Shown: piece by piece, positions 7,677 through 14,840 of the stretch
How the letters are laid out: each line of letters begins with the position of its first letter
Position numbering within the stretch: the first letter of the stretch is position 1
Assembly: GCF_028618435.1 (NCBI RefSeq)
Contig: NZ_JAQISW010000002.1
Location: 1-64,000, forward strand
DNA length: 64,000 bases
Direction: 5' to 3'
DNA from: Bartonella sp. MM73XJBT.G
Lineage (GTDB): Bacteria; Pseudomonadota; Alphaproteobacteria; Rhizobiales; Rhizobiaceae
Notes under the pieces: generated by a model
The model's database searches: none
The model's input: only the letters and a program-made list of their open reading frames with translations
What the model was told of the DNA's origin: nothing
Position numbers and translations under genes: made by a program

Positions 7677-7706
7677 ACAATAGACATATTGTTGCCATAT
7701 TGTCAA
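7677..7706 (-). promoter_or_regulatory. Promoter for the C4-like RNA and antirepressor operon
   Basis: TTGACA at 7701-7706, an 18-bp spacer, TATTGT at 7677-7682 (minus strand). The -35 overlaps the stop codon of the upstream gene (7703-7705). Confidence 0.65.
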
Positions 7707-8029
7707 GCAGCTTCTGATCGTTTTTTAATCTCTCTGTTAAGCTCATCTATCAACGCTTCATAATTCAATACGCTCTTAGGCAAATGACCACCATAAACCC
7801 ATGCTTTTACTTGTGCCTTGGTACTGAAATCCGCATTCTTTGGTATGGTGTAATACTGACCGCCATCAAATTTTTCACACTCTCTCCTGCCATCTTCATA
7901 TTCGTAAAGGTTGTAAAAATACTCTGCTGCTCCATCTCCCCATGGAACATATCCAACAGCTGTTGCCACAAACTTTTTTTGCATGGGCTTTTTACGTTGT
8001 GTTAAGAAGAGATGTTGTAAAATCTGCAT
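7703..8029 (-). CDS. Phage protein of unknown function
   Basis: 108 residues from the ATG at 8029, which has AAGGA 7 bases upstream; a second ATG at 7984 gives a shorter product (MQKKFVATAVGYVPWGDG). Central aromatic stretch (AAEYFYNLYEYEDGRRECEKFDGGQYYTIP), helical C-terminus (NYEALIDELNREIKKRSEAA). Its stop codon lies within the -35 of the antirepressor promoter. No family recognised. Confidence 0.5.
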   Translation of the reverse strand: MQILQHLFLTQRKKPMQKKFVATAVGYVPWGDGAAEYFYNLYEYEDGRRECEKFDGGQYYTIPKNADFSTKAQVKAWVYGGHLPKSVLNYEALIDELNREIKKRSEAA

Positions 8030-8209
8030 GTCTTAATCCTTAAATTTGCCAATAGGGTTATTTGACTCAAATTTGACTGTACAGAGCGTTTTATATTACA
8101 GATGTGTTTTCATCATAAAATCTTTAAATCGCTTTGTACGGTGCACTTTTGTCGATTTAAACACATACCTAATCGTAAAATGATCAGCACTTTTCACTAT
8201 TTTGCTGTT

Positions 8210-8824
8210 TTAAGCCGCTTTAGAATTGCTACTGTCATGACACTCTTCACTAGGCTTGCCTATTCTCATGAATGAAATGCGCTTGCCTCCTAAGGCTAGG
8301 TTACGCGTATTTTCAACTGCTGTAAAAACTCTCTCGGCAACACCATAAAGCCTGCTTTCTAAATCACGACAATACTGCGCTAGATCAGCGCATGAGGGCA
8401 CAAATGTTGTGGACATGCCTTTTGCTTCACCACGTATAAGATTTTTAACAGCTTGCAATAAAGACCAGAGTGAAATGCCGTTAAGAGCTGCGATATAAGC
8501 CTTTGCACGCGCTTCTACATTTGAAACTTTTTGCATTGTCAAACCGCCTTCAAGCACATCAAGCGCCTCTGCAATATCTTCAACAGACGCTTTCACGGTA
8601 AGTAAGTTTTGAACAGTCTGATAAGCTTCTAAAGCTTGTTTCTCTAGGGTTGCTGTCAATTGAATGCCATTTCTCAAGGTCCATGGAAACTCCAGAGTTA
8701 CACATCGCTCTATCTGTTGCACGGTATCTTGTAGAGGCGTCACTAAGCTGTGTTGCACCGATAAGATTACGGATTGTCTCTCCGGTACCACCGCGAGTTC
8801 TTTGATCTTTTGAAAAGTTTCCAT
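8210..8824 (-). CDS. Phage protein of unknown function, overlaps the replication gene in another frame
   Basis: About 204 residues from the ATG at 8824 (GGTGG just upstream; another ATG at 8836). Mostly helical (LEKQALEAYQTVQNLLTV; ISLWSLLQAVKNLIRG; DLAQYCRDLESRLYGVAERVF), no transmembrane segment. Its first 80 or so codons overlap the 3' part of the DUF1376 gene in a different frame. The composition of this frame looks more natural than the overlapped tail of its neighbour. Function unknown. Confidence 0.55.
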   Translation of the reverse strand: METFQKIKELAVVPERQSVILSVQHSLVTPLQDTVQQIERCVTLEFPWTLRNGIQLTATLEKQALEAYQTVQNLLTVKASVEDIAEALDVLEGGLTMQKVSNVEARAKAYIAALNGISLWSLLQAVKNLIRGEAKGMSTTFVPSCADLAQYCRDLESRLYGVAERVFTAVENTRNLALGGKRISFMRIGKPSEECHDSSNSKAA

Positions 8825-9689
8825 TGTTTCCACCATTGTTGTTCGTGTTTTTCGTTTTTTCTAAATCCTCGATAGCCTTTCGCACCCAGTTACGCCATGT
8901 TGCTTGCCAATCGGTTTTGGTTGCATTTGCTCCGGCTTTTGAACGCCAGTAATCTCGAAACTTTGCGATTTCGACTTTGACGCGCTCTGGAGGCAAGCCC
9001 TCTGCAATGGCAAAATCGTAATCGGGTTCAAAATCCGCAGGCAATCGACAACCGCGATTAGCTTGCGCTCGTTTTGCTTTTTTGGGAACGTTCTCTTGCT
9101 CGTGAATTGGAGGTTGGTTGTCTGATGATGTTGTGATTTGCTCTGATGTGGTCTCAACAGCAGCAACCTCTGTTGGCTCGTCAACCAAATCGTTTGTTTC
9201 TAAACTTTCAGAATTAATTTCTTTTTTTGCTAAAACGTTAGTTTTAGTTTTTTTATATATATTCTTATTCTGGTTCTTTATAGCTTGATTTTGCTTAGCG
9301 TTTGCTTCAGCAAAATTATTAACATGTTGTTTTGTATTATTTTTTGCTTGTGCACCTTTTTTACCAGCCTCACTACGAACTTGCGATATGTGCTCTTTTT
9401 TATCAGCAAAATCGTTTAGCTCTTCTTCAACGCGCGTATTCCACAATCCATTATCTGTCTCAACAAGTTTATCATTCCTCATTAAGTATTCGACAATAGC
9501 TGCAAATTTTTTCTGCGAACAATTGCAAGCACGTGCAAGCGTTTCAAAATCTTCTTTAATTGGTGCTTTTTTATCGTACATGCGAACGAGAAGCGTCATA
9601 TAAGCGCCCCTTTGCTCTAACGTCATTCCATCTGTACCACTTATCCAGTCGTACAAATGGAATCTTATCCATGGCATACCATTAGACAT
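8580..9689 (-). CDS. DUF1376 (YdaU-like) phage replication protein
   Basis: About 369 residues from the ATG at 9689, which has AAGGGG upstream (another ATG at 9695). The N-terminal DUF1376 winged-helix domain reads WIRFHLYDWISGTDGMTLEQRGAY and TLARACNCSQKKF. A long polar linker rich in N, Q, K and T follows, then a C-terminal module (LPADFEPDYDFAIAEGLPPERV, KFRDYWRSKAGANATKTDWQATWRNWVRKA) as in phage replication proteins. The last 80 or so residues are Ser/Cys/Arg-rich and overlap the next gene, so the true end may be earlier or frameshifted. It overlaps the RuvC-like gene by 8 bp. Confidence 0.75.
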   Translation of the reverse strand: MSNGMPWIRFHLYDWISGTDGMTLEQRGAYMTLLVRMYDKKAPIKEDFETLARACNCSQKKFAAIVEYLMRNDKLVETDNGLWNTRVEEELNDFADKKEHISQVRSEAGKKGAQAKNNTKQHVNNFAEANAKQNQAIKNQNKNIYKKTKTNVLAKKEINSESLETNDLVDEPTEVAAVETTSEQITTSSDNQPPIHEQENVPKKAKRAQANRGCRLPADFEPDYDFAIAEGLPPERVKVEIAKFRDYWRSKAGANATKTDWQATWRNWVRKAIEDLEKTKNTNNNGGNNGNFSKDQRTRGGTGETIRNLIGATQLSDASTRYRATDRAMCNSGVSMDLEKWHSIDSNPRETSFRSLSDCSKLTYRESVC

Positions 9690-10158
9690 GCGCATCCCCT
9701 TCTTTTATTAAATATAAAATTGCTAAAGCATCTGCTTCGTTGTCGTCTTTAGGCGTATGTCCTTTGGAACATATTGCCTTAATCATTTCTTCTTTTGAAG
9801 CATTACCCTTCCCTGTTGTCGCTTTCTTAATTGTACCAACTGGAATGCCTTCGTACGGTATCTGATGATGTTCACACCAAGCCGTTAAAGTTGCTAGAAA
9901 GCCACCGTAAATATGAGAAGCGTCTGTACCCACATGCCGGCGCACCTCTTCAAAATACACCGCGTCAATTTCATCAACAGATCTCTTTAGTTCAGTAAGC
10001 CACCGTTTAAAGCGTAAATAACGCATACCACCGCCTTCAAAACGGCGTGATTGAAAATGTTCTGTATCACTTGTTATGTGACCATCAGCACCGCATATAG
10101 CCCAGCCAGTCTTGCTACCTAGATCAAGACAGAGAATGGTTTGTGCATGCGTGATCAT
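9682..10158 (-). CDS. Phage RuvC-like Holliday junction resolvase
   Basis: 158 residues with an RNase-H fold. Catalytic acids are visible: Asp in LCLDLGSKTGWA (about residue 12), Glu in VYFEEV (about 70), and the C-terminal pair in KDDNEADALAI (about 140). It would cut branched DNA made during phage replication or packaging. AAGGGGGG precedes the ATG. It is the second gene of the leftward early operon and overlaps the replication gene. Confidence 0.85.
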   Translation of the reverse strand: MITHAQTILCLDLGSKTGWAICGADGHITSDTEHFQSRRFEGGGMRYLRFKRWLTELKRSVDEIDAVYFEEVRRHVGTDASHIYGGFLATLTAWCEHHQIPYEGIPVGTIKKATTGKGNASKEEMIKAICSKGHTPKDDNEADALAILYLIKEGDAHV

Positions 10159-10224
10159 AATCCCCCCTTAAGGCTGTTGCGTATTTATCTGCACGCCATG
10201 ATGACATGCATAGTGATTAAGCTT

Positions 10225-10473
10225 TTAAAAATTGTGCTGCTGGTGCTCGTTATTATCTGTAGAAGCAATAGTAAAAGCAGGCATAGAACTGTTCTTTAAT
10301 TGTTGTAGTTTCAGATAACTTTTTAATGATAATCCTTTGCCTTGTTCCCACCGACAAACAGAAGCTTGCTTAACGCCTAAAAGGTCTGCTAATTCCTTTT
10401 GTGTTAGAGATAAACACTTTCGGATAGATTTAATCTTTAATTTTTCCTCTGTGCCCATTTGAATTGAATCCAT
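10225..10473 (-). CDS. Cro-like HTH regulator (XRE family)
   Basis: About 82 residues from the ATG at 10473; the frame can be extended only to a TTG at 10494, which lies inside the operator. HTH pattern LSLTQKELADLLGVKQASVCRWEQGKG, with a polar tail. It diverges from the CI-type repressor and starts the leftward early operon, the place of Cro in lambda. It probably competes for the TATACGCAA operators. Confidence 0.75.
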   Translation of the reverse strand: MDSIQMGTEEKLKIKSIRKCLSLTQKELADLLGVKQASVCRWEQGKGLSLKSYLKLQQLKNSSMPAFTIASTDNNEHQQHNF

Positions 10474-10485
10474 TATCTTTAACCA

Positions 10486-10506
10486 TATACGCAATTGTAT
10501 ACAATT
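10486..10506. promoter_or_regulatory. Phage operator between the divergent cro-like and cI-like genes
   Basis: TATAC-GCAATT-GTATA inverted repeat overlapping a perfect 14-bp palindrome AATTGTATACAATT (10493-10506). The half-site TATACGCAA recurs in the operator at 11257-11274, so one repressor probably reads both. Confidence 0.6.
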
Positions 10507-10559
10507 AAATTAAAAAAACAATAGATTTTTTTAAATTTAAAAATCATAAGTGATTAATT

Positions 10560-11162
10560 ATGACAAAAAACATCATTGCTACATTGCAAATATTGCAATC
10601 TGAATTTGGTCTCAGCCAACAAGATCTTGCAGAGAGATTAAATGTAACCCAAGCAACCATATCAAGATGGTTGGGGAGTGAGTCAGATCCGAGAGGTTCA
10701 CATAGAGATGCAATTCTAGAACTATATAAAAGCTTAAAGGGCTATAACCAAATTACTACACTCGTTCCTATTATGGGGTATGTAGGAGCAGGACTAGAGA
10801 TTGATACAGATGTTGAGAAAATTCCAGAAGATGGGCTTGAAACAGTTGAAATACCATTTGATTTACCTTTTGAAGCATTAGGTTTCATGGTTCGTGGAGA
10901 TTCCATGTATCCTGTATATAAAGATGGTGATTTAATTGTAGTTAAACATCTGCAAACAAAGCCAGTAAGCGATTATTATGGTGATGAAGTTGTTGTTCTA
11001 ACAGAAGATAATAAGCGATTTATCAAACAAATTACTCGTTCTCTAGAGGGCATTGTACTTAAATCATGGAATGCAGACCCTATTAAAAATGCTAAGATAA
11101 AATGGGTTGGAGAAATAGTTGCAATACTACCACGTAAATCTTATCGTCCACTTATGAAATAA
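10560..11162 (+). CDS. CI-type phage repressor with LexA-like S24 peptidase domain
   Basis: 200 residues. N-terminal HTH (FGLSQQDLAERLNVTQATISRWLG), then a LexA/CI self-cleavage domain: cleavage site in GYVGAGLEID (Ala-Gly), catalytic Ser in VRGDSMYPVYKDGDLIVV, catalytic Lys in NKRFIKQIT. It should hold the lysogenic state and be inactivated through RecA. It starts at the ATG at 10560, with only a weak ribosome site. It diverges from the cro-like gene. Confidence 0.9.
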   Translation: MTKNIIATLQILQSEFGLSQQDLAERLNVTQATISRWLGSESDPRGSHRDAILELYKSLKGYNQITTLVPIMGYVGAGLEIDTDVEKIPEDGLETVEIPFDLPFEALGFMVRGDSMYPVYKDGDLIVVKHLQTKPVSDYYGDEVVVLTEDNKRFIKQITRSLEGIVLKSWNADPIKNAKIKWVGEIVAILPRKSYRPLMK

Positions 11163-11246
11163 GTCCAGCAAAGCTTTTGATTCTATTATTCTGAAGCTAA
11201 TATTTATACACAAATGTAAAAAAGTGGAATATTCGTAATTTTTCTC

Positions 11247-11275
11247 TTGATTTTATTTATACGTTTGCGTATAAG
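11247..11275 (+). promoter_or_regulatory. Rightward early promoter with embedded operator
   Basis: TTGATT (11247-11252), 17-bp spacer, TATAAG (11270-11275). A perfect inverted repeat TTATACG-TTTG-CGTATAA (11257-11274) fills the spacer and -10. It shares TATACGCAA/TTGCGTATA half-sites with the cro/cI operator, so the repressor would shut off the recombination operon. Confidence 0.75.
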
Positions 11276-11328
11276 TGTTATATCAATTAACACAAACAAT
11301 CGCCAAGAGGCGTTAGGGAGGGGAAATT

Positions 11329-11703
11329 ATGGAAAAGCCAATTCTCATAAATTCTAATGAAATTTTATTAGTTACCTACGATGATGATCAAAACATTGGT
11401 CGGTCAGGACCGCTTGATGCAAGCCAAATTCTAAGCATTGTTGATGAGGGAGATGATGCCATCCAAATCTTTCGTATAAATCCTTCTGAAAAGAGTTGTG
11501 AAGACATTTCTGAACAGATTGCAGAAGCATATGTAAAAGAAAATATCGAACGTCTCGATGAAGATAGTGAGGTTCATTACTTTATACGTGAAAGTGATAT
11601 CTACAATGAAATTTTAGAAGAGATCGCAGAAGAAAAATATGAAGATGAAATGTACGGTACTTATGAACAACAGCACCGTTTGCGTTCTTGTGATGTGCTT
11701 TAA
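11329..11703 (+). CDS. Very acidic phage early protein of unknown function
   Basis: 124 residues with 33 Asp/Glu against 10 Lys/Arg, net charge near -23. Acidic runs are spread over the whole chain (VTYDDDQNIG; VDEGDDAIQ; ERLDEDSEVHYF; EILEEIAEEKYEDEMYG). A strong AGGGAGGGG site precedes the ATG, within a small CGCC/GGCG hairpin. It is the first gene of the rightward operon under the phage operator. Size, charge and position resemble DNA-mimic or anti-defence proteins, but there is no recognisable family, so this is inference. Confidence 0.7.
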   Translation: MEKPILINSNEILLVTYDDDQNIGRSGPLDASQILSIVDEGDDAIQIFRINPSEKSCEDISEQIAEAYVKENIERLDEDSEVHYFIRESDIYNEILEEIAEEKYEDEMYGTYEQQHRLRSCDVL

Positions 11704-11710
11704 AATTCTG

Positions 11711-11736
11711 AAGGGCGTTTAAAAAGCGCCCCCTTT
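11711..11736 (+). terminator. Hairpin after the acidic early gene
   Basis: GGGCG (11713-11717) / CGCCC (11727-11731) stem with an A-rich loop, followed by CCTTT. It could partly limit read-through into the antirepressor remnant. Confidence 0.4.
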
Positions 11737-11768
11737 CATCCATCAGTCCCATCAACATGAGGTCCGTA

Positions 11769-12512
11769 ATGGAAAAGCTTATTGCTATTCAGCACAACAC
11801 AATTAAAAACGAAACTGTTCAAACAGTAAATGCACGTGATCTGCATGCTTTTTTAGAAGTAAAAGCCCGCTTTAATGATTGGATTGTTAACCGTATTAAA
11901 GAATGTAATTTTCGAGAAAATCAAGACTTTATAAGTTTTACTAAAAATTTAGTAAAACCCCAAGGTGGGCGCACAAGCTTAGAATACTACCTCACATTAG
12001 ATATGGCTAAGCACCTTTCGATGATAGAGCGTAATGACAAAGGGCATGAAGCCAGAGAGTATTTTATAGAATGTGAACGGCGTGCAAAGCAAGCAGTAAC
12101 ACCACAAATCGATTATTCAAGTCCAAAAGCTATGATTGGATTTTTGAATTATTTGCAAGGTCAAATAGATCAAAAAGACACCATCATTGAAGATTTAACA
12201 CCAAAAGCCATGGCACTTGAAAGCTTATAACGTCATGATGGCCTTTTTGGTCTTACAGAAGCCGCGAAAATCCTCGAAATGCAACCAAAACAATTCATTC
12301 AATTCTTACAGCAAAAAGGTTGGGTTTATAGACGTGCAGCAGGTGGAAATTTACTCCCTTATCAAGACAAAATCCAAAAGCAACTTATGGATTGTCCAAC
12401 CATCACACTTCAAACCGCCAGTGGAATAGAAAAAGTTATTCCTTGCGCAAAAATCACAGCAAAAGGAATTGGTGTGCTGTCTCAAGAACTTAAAAGACAA
12501 AGCATGCATTAA
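11769..12512 (+). pseudogene. Second antirepressor copy, interrupted by an in-frame stop
   Basis: A paralogue of the gene at 6704, with the same AntA/AntB (VNARDLHAFLEVKARFNDWI) and KilAC (LFGLTEAAKILEMQPKQF, WVYRRAAGGNLLPYQDK) domains. A TAA at 12228-12230 stands where the intact copy has a Lys codon; the frame continues without a shift to 12512. The upstream part would yield a 153-residue N-terminal domain. A KilAC-only product from the internal ATG at 12279 is conceivable. The start at 11769 follows the alignment with the intact copy; an upstream ATG at 11757 is in frame. No C4-like leader precedes this copy. Confidence 0.85.
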
Positions 12513-12524
12513 GAGGCTGTCACT

Positions 12525-13055
12525 ATGGAAAAGAAATACGAACTTACTGACGAAACAATCGAAGTTGATGGACACATTACGCTTTACCGCATCCGTGCAT
12601 TGAAAGACTTTGGAGATGTAAAGGCAGGTGATCTTGGCGGCTTTATAGCAAAAGAAGACAACCTATCGCATCATGGTAATTGCTGGATTGGGGGTTATGC
12701 CAAGGTTTATGATGATGCTAAGGTTTACGAAAATGCACAAGTTTACGACAAATCTCGTATCTATGGCAAAGCAGAAGTTTTCGATGAACCATGCATTTAC
12801 GGTCATGCAGAAGTTTACGGTGATGCATATATTTGCGGTGAACCGCACGTTTTTGATAATGCAGAAGTTTATGGCAATGCACAAGTTTACGAAGAGGCAT
12901 ACATTTACGATAGGGCGCGTGTTTACGGCAATGCGCAAGTTTACGGTGATGCGCATATTTACGGTCATGCAAAAATTTACGGTGAAGCATGTGTATGTTG
13001 GGACGACTGGATTGATGGCGATAAAAGAATCTCAACTAGAAAACAAACCAGATGA
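12525..13055 (+). CDS. Hexapeptide-repeat (left-handed beta-helix-like) phage protein
   Basis: 176 residues. An N-terminal 50-residue cap (YELTDETIEVDGHITLYRIRALKDFGDVKAGDLGGFI) resembles YdcK-like phage proteins. It is followed by about 17 six-residue units of the pattern V-Y-G-x-A-x (KVYENAQVYDKSRIYGKAEV and so on to about residue 160), which predicts a left-handed beta-helix. At the DNA level the units form 18-bp imperfect repeats (gtttacggcaatgcacaa type), and for that reason several other frames are also open here. No catalytic His is obvious, so a transferase activity is doubtful. Function unknown. Confidence 0.75.
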   Translation: MEKKYELTDETIEVDGHITLYRIRALKDFGDVKAGDLGGFIAKEDNLSHHGNCWIGGYAKVYDDAKVYENAQVYDKSRIYGKAEVFDEPCIYGHAEVYGDAYICGEPHVFDNAEVYGNAQVYEEAYIYDRARVYGNAQVYGDAHIYGHAKIYGEACVCWDDWIDGDKRISTRKQTR

Positions 13056-13177
13056 GAAAATACGAACGACTAATCTTATAGTATCTCTATAAGCCGTTTC
13101 TAACCAAACCAACCAACTTTTAACACATGCGTGATTCACGCCACGGGGGAATTGCGCTTTAAATGGAGGAAATCAAG

Positions 13178-13939
13178 ATGAATGAACTAACTACCACACA
13201 AACGGAATTAGTGGAAAAAACAAACGCTTGTGAAACCAACTCTACAGCTATGGAGCTTATTTTAGAAAGAGCTTTACAAAGTGATGTAGATCTGGATCGT
13301 CTCAAGAGCCTTCTTGAATTGCGAGAAAAGGAGATAGAACGACAAGAGCGCCAGAACTTTGTCCGTGATCTTTCTGCTATGCAAATGGAATATAAAAACA
13401 TCGAACAAAATGCTCTTAATACACATACTAAAAGTATCTATACAACGCTTGATAAATATATTGATGCAATCAAGGAAACTCTTGCAAAACATCACTTTGC
13501 CTTGTTTTCTCAGATCAAAGAACAGAATTCAAATGGCATAACCGTGGAAATGACTTTAAAGCATATATCTGGCAATGAAATATCAACACAAGGAACATTT
13601 CCCTTTGACGCTACAGGGAGCAAAAACAGCATACAAGCGGTTGGCTCTACAATTACCTATGCACGCAGATATCTGTTAGGCATGCTTCTTAATGTCGCAA
13701 GAAAAGAAGACGATACAGATGGAGCCACAATTCTTGCTGGTATCTCTTCTGAACAGATGAATGAAATCAAAGAATTAATGGAAAAGACACAAGCAAAGGA
13801 AAACGATATTCTTGCTTTTATAGGCGTAAAAAATCTCACACAGATGTCTTATAAACAAGCCCAAACCGTTTTGTTTGCTTTGAAAAAAAAGCAACGCTCG
13901 CAAATGAATAAAGCACAACAAGAGCAACCGGCGGTGTGA
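13178..13939 (+). CDS. ERF-family single-strand annealing protein
   Basis: About 253 residues from the ATG at 13178, 9 bp after GGAGG (the frame can start at 13163). ERF signature: KNIEQNALNTHTKSIYTTLDKYIDAIKETLAKHHFALFSQI and the core SIQAVGSTITYARRYLLGMLLNVARKEDDTDG. It anneals complementary strands during phage recombination and genome circularisation. It is paired with the exonuclease gene 1 bp downstream, giving a Red-like module. Confidence 0.9.
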   Translation: MNELTTTQTELVEKTNACETNSTAMELILERALQSDVDLDRLKSLLELREKEIERQERQNFVRDLSAMQMEYKNIEQNALNTHTKSIYTTLDKYIDAIKETLAKHHFALFSQIKEQNSNGITVEMTLKHISGNEISTQGTFPFDATGSKNSIQAVGSTITYARRYLLGMLLNVARKEDDTDGATILAGISSEQMNEIKELMEKTQAKENDILAFIGVKNLTQMSYKQAQTVLFALKKKQRSQMNKAQQEQPAV

Positions 13940-13940
13940 A

Positions 13941-14564
13941 ATGGAACAAAGAACAGCAGAGTGGTTTCAAGCCCGTTTAGGTAAAGTCACCGCTTCAAAC
14001 ATTTATAACATACTTAGCAAAACAGCTAAGGGAACGCCTACAAGCAAATATGAAGAGTACAAAATAAAACTTATGACGGAGCGATTAACAGAGGAAATAA
14101 GCCAATCTTATATAACGCCAGCTATGCAATGGGGCATTGAACATGAAGAAGATGCCTTGAGAGAATATGCATTCATTTATGATACAGAGGTCACAAGGTG
14201 TGGATTCATCCAACATCCCACAATCCAAATGGCTGGTGCTAGTCCTGATGGGCTTATTGGTGAGGACGGTTTAATTGAGATTAAATGCCTACAATCACCA
14301 AACCATCTACGCTTTTTTATAGATGACACTATCAAGCCTGAATATCACGCGCAAATGCAATTCCAAATGGCTTGTACGGGACGTAAATGGTGTCATTTCA
14401 TGAGCTATAATCCAAACTTTGTAGGTAAATCCACTAATTTGAGAATGAAGATCAAACGCGTCAATCGTGATGAAGAACAAATCGAACAAATCAATCAAGC
14501 GGTTGAAATCTTTTTAGGGGAAATAGAACAAGAGATGCAAAAGATTTTGACGAAAGCCGCTTGA
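13941..14564 (+). CDS. YqaJ-type (lambda exonuclease family) recombinase
   Basis: 207 residues. Nuclease motifs are in order: TAEWFQARLGKVTASN (about 5-20), GIEHEEDALREY, then MAGASPDGLIGEDGLIEIKC with the metal-binding Asp, Glu and Lys, then YHAQMQFQMACTG. It would resect double-stranded ends to feed the ERF annealing protein. It is separated from that gene by one base, so translation is coupled. Confidence 0.9.
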   Translation: MEQRTAEWFQARLGKVTASNIYNILSKTAKGTPTSKYEEYKIKLMTERLTEEISQSYITPAMQWGIEHEEDALREYAFIYDTEVTRCGFIQHPTIQMAGASPDGLIGEDGLIEIKCLQSPNHLRFFIDDTIKPEYHAQMQFQMACTGRKWCHFMSYNPNFVGKSTNLRMKIKRVNRDEEQIEQINQAVEIFLGEIEQEMQKILTKAA

Positions 14565-14570
14565 CATTAT

Positions 14571-14598
14571 GGGGGTGCTTTCTCCTCCCAGCACCCCC
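14571..14598 (+). terminator. Strong hairpin after the exonuclease gene
   Basis: Perfect 9-bp stem GGGGGTGCT/AGCACCCCC with a 10-nt loop. No T run follows, so it may slow decay or pausing rather than fully terminate. Confidence 0.45.
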
Positions 14599-14636
14599 AC
14601 CCATTTACATAACATAAAAAATAGAAAGGTAATGAG

Positions 14637-14840
14637 ATGATATTTGATGATGGTGATAGATATGTAACAACTCGTGAGTGTGCACAGCTTTTTAGTGTAT
14701 CCACAACAACGATTCGCAATTGGGTGCTTCAGGGGTTGTTTCCGGAGCCATACAAGCTAGGGAGAGCAGTGAGGTGGAGAAAGAAAGAGATCTTAGCCTT
14801 TACTCCAGAGAAAAATAAGGAGCAAATAGGAGTAAATTAG
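14637..14840 (+). CDS. Excisionase-like / AlpA-type HTH protein
   Basis: 67 residues. A MerR-like winged helix (YVTTRECAQLFSVSTTTIRNWVLQGLFPEPYKLGRAVRWRKKEIL) is nearly the whole protein, as in phage Xis and AlpA proteins. AGAAAGG precedes the ATG. It is the last phage gene before tRNA-Thr, where an integrase-excisionase pair is expected, yet no integrase follows. Confidence 0.7.
   Translation: MIFDDGDRYVTTRECAQLFSVSTTTIRNWVLQGLFPEPYKLGRAVRWRKKEILAFTPEKNKEQIGVN

Noticed and set aside
8861-9184. 107-codon frame inside the DUF1376 gene
   Set aside because: Shadow frame over the low-complexity linker, with no ribosome site.
10474-10494. TTG-started extension of the Cro-like gene
   Set aside because: It would place the start codon inside the operator palindrome; the ATG at 10473 is more likely.
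12663-13092. Three further long frames, on both strands, over the hexapeptide-repeat gene
   Set aside because: They are open only because the gene is made of 18-bp repeats; their products are repetitive and have no ribosome sites.
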